NCBI RefSeq assembly: GCF_027244095.1
Contig: NC_069658.1
Coordinates: 264,252,687-264,316,686 of the forward strand
Reading direction: 5' to 3'
Source: Hemicordylus capensis
Lineage: Eukaryota; Chordata; Lepidosauria; Squamata; Cordylidae
Length of the DNA: 64,000 bases
The position numbers were made by a program, and so were the translations under genes. The notes beneath the pieces are model-generated. The model searched no databases, was not told the DNA's origin, and worked only from the letters and a program-made list of their open reading frames with translations. This document shows positions 63,431-64,000 of this stretch, piece after piece. The stretch's first letter is position 1. Each line of letters starts with the position of its first letter.

Positions 63431-64000
63431 CAGGTGAAACTCGGAAAATTAGAATATCGTGCAAAAGTCCATTAATTTCAGTAATGCAAATTAAAAGGTG
63501 AAACTGATATATGAGACAGACGCATTACATGCAAAGCGAGATAAGTCAAGCCTTAATTTGTTATAATTGTGATGATCATGGCGTACAGCTCATGAAAACC
63601 CCAAATCCACAATCCCAGAAAATTAGAATATTACATGGAACCAAGAAGACAAGGATTGTTGAAAAGAACAATATCGGACCTCTGAAAAGTATAAGCATGC
63701 ATATGTATTCAGTACTTGGTTTGGGCCCCTTTTGCAGCAATTACTGCCTCAATGCGGCGTGGCATGGATGCTATCAGCCTGTGGCACTGATGAGGTGTTA
63801 TGGAAGACCAGGATGCTTCATTAGCGGCCTTCAGCTCTTCTGCGTTGTTTGGTCTCATGTCTCTCATCCTTCTCTTGGCAATGCCCCATAGATTCTCTAT
63901 AGGGTCAGGTCAGGCGAGTTTGCTGGCCAGTCAAGCACAGTACACTGTATACTTTTCAGAGGTCCGATATTGTTCTATTCTACAATCCTTGTCTTCTTGG
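63431..64000 (-). mobile_element. Tc1-like DNA transposon, cut by the window end
   Basis: A TA dinucleotide (63429-63430) precedes the end CAGGTGAAACTCGG. A long inverted repeat is visible: TTGTTCTTTTCAACAATCCT-type text at 63640-63690 returns in reverse at 63945-64000, so the right end should fall about 200 bases beyond the window. Between them the minus strand keeps the last third of a Tc1 transposase (VLDWPANSPDL, and QCHRLIASMPRRIEAVIAAK then GAQTKY) with a stop and frame change. The catalytic N-terminal part is deleted, so it is non-autonomous. Confidence 0.85.

Overview
This window looks like nuclear DNA from a squamate reptile (lizard or snake). The evidence is the repeat set: Sauria-type SINEs carrying a Bov-B-like tail, a Bov-B 3' end, many CR1-clade LINE 3' ends, L2-clade LINEs, MIR-like SINEs, Helitron-like elements, a Tc1-like element, many short foldback MITEs, and abundant (TATC)n, (TTA)n, (ATTC)n and (AC)n tracts. 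Genes are split into exons with GT..AG borders. Family names come from recognition by eye; no database search was run.

Four host loci are supported. (A) A minus-strand zinc-finger-type locus at the left edge shows two exons (3794-3866, then 2334-2408); the rest lies beyond position 1. (B) A plus-strand C2H2 zinc-finger gene has a degenerate KRAB A exon (17789-17918), a KRAB-b-like exon (18322-18426) and a large finger exon with 14 fingers (25379-26904). A CpG-rich block at 12286-13130 ending in a donor-like site is a candidate promoter and first exon. (C) A second plus-strand zinc-finger gene has exons at 37124-37240 (tentative), 37450-37536, 38260-38334, 40669-40899 and 43036-44942. It encodes 13 intact and 3 decayed fingers, and a GC-rich candidate promoter lies at 33630-34070. 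Locus C shares an almost identical 75-base exon with locus A, so A and C are diverging relatives in opposite orientation. (D) A plus-strand gene of the AGPAT (lysophosphatidic acid acyltransferase) family has five in-frame exons between 52401 and 60253. The signature residues of the active site are replaced, which points to a pseudoenzyme or a young pseudogene. A minus-strand retrocopy fragment of SSBP2 lies at 5925-6216.

Most of the rest is mobile DNA. The region 1-2300 holds broken CR1 and SINE copies. 4300-9130 holds foldback elements, SINEs, a Bov-B end and a Helitron-like element. 9189-11285 is a CR1 inserted inside a short MITE. 13950-15558 is an L2 LINE. 19160-24300 holds L2 tails and Helitron-like elements, two of them head to tail. 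28236-36912 holds foldback elements, SINEs, L2 and CR1 ends. 38341-42310 has L2, CR1 and SINE copies in the introns of locus C. 45000-52400 has no gene I can support. 53585-64000 interleaves the AGPAT-like exons with SINEs, MITEs and a Tc1-like element cut by the window end.

The zinc-finger genes probably encode nuclear DNA-binding proteins, in line with their KRAB-like exons. The AGPAT-like gene would encode a membrane protein of the ER type. Nothing in the sequence links the two functionally.
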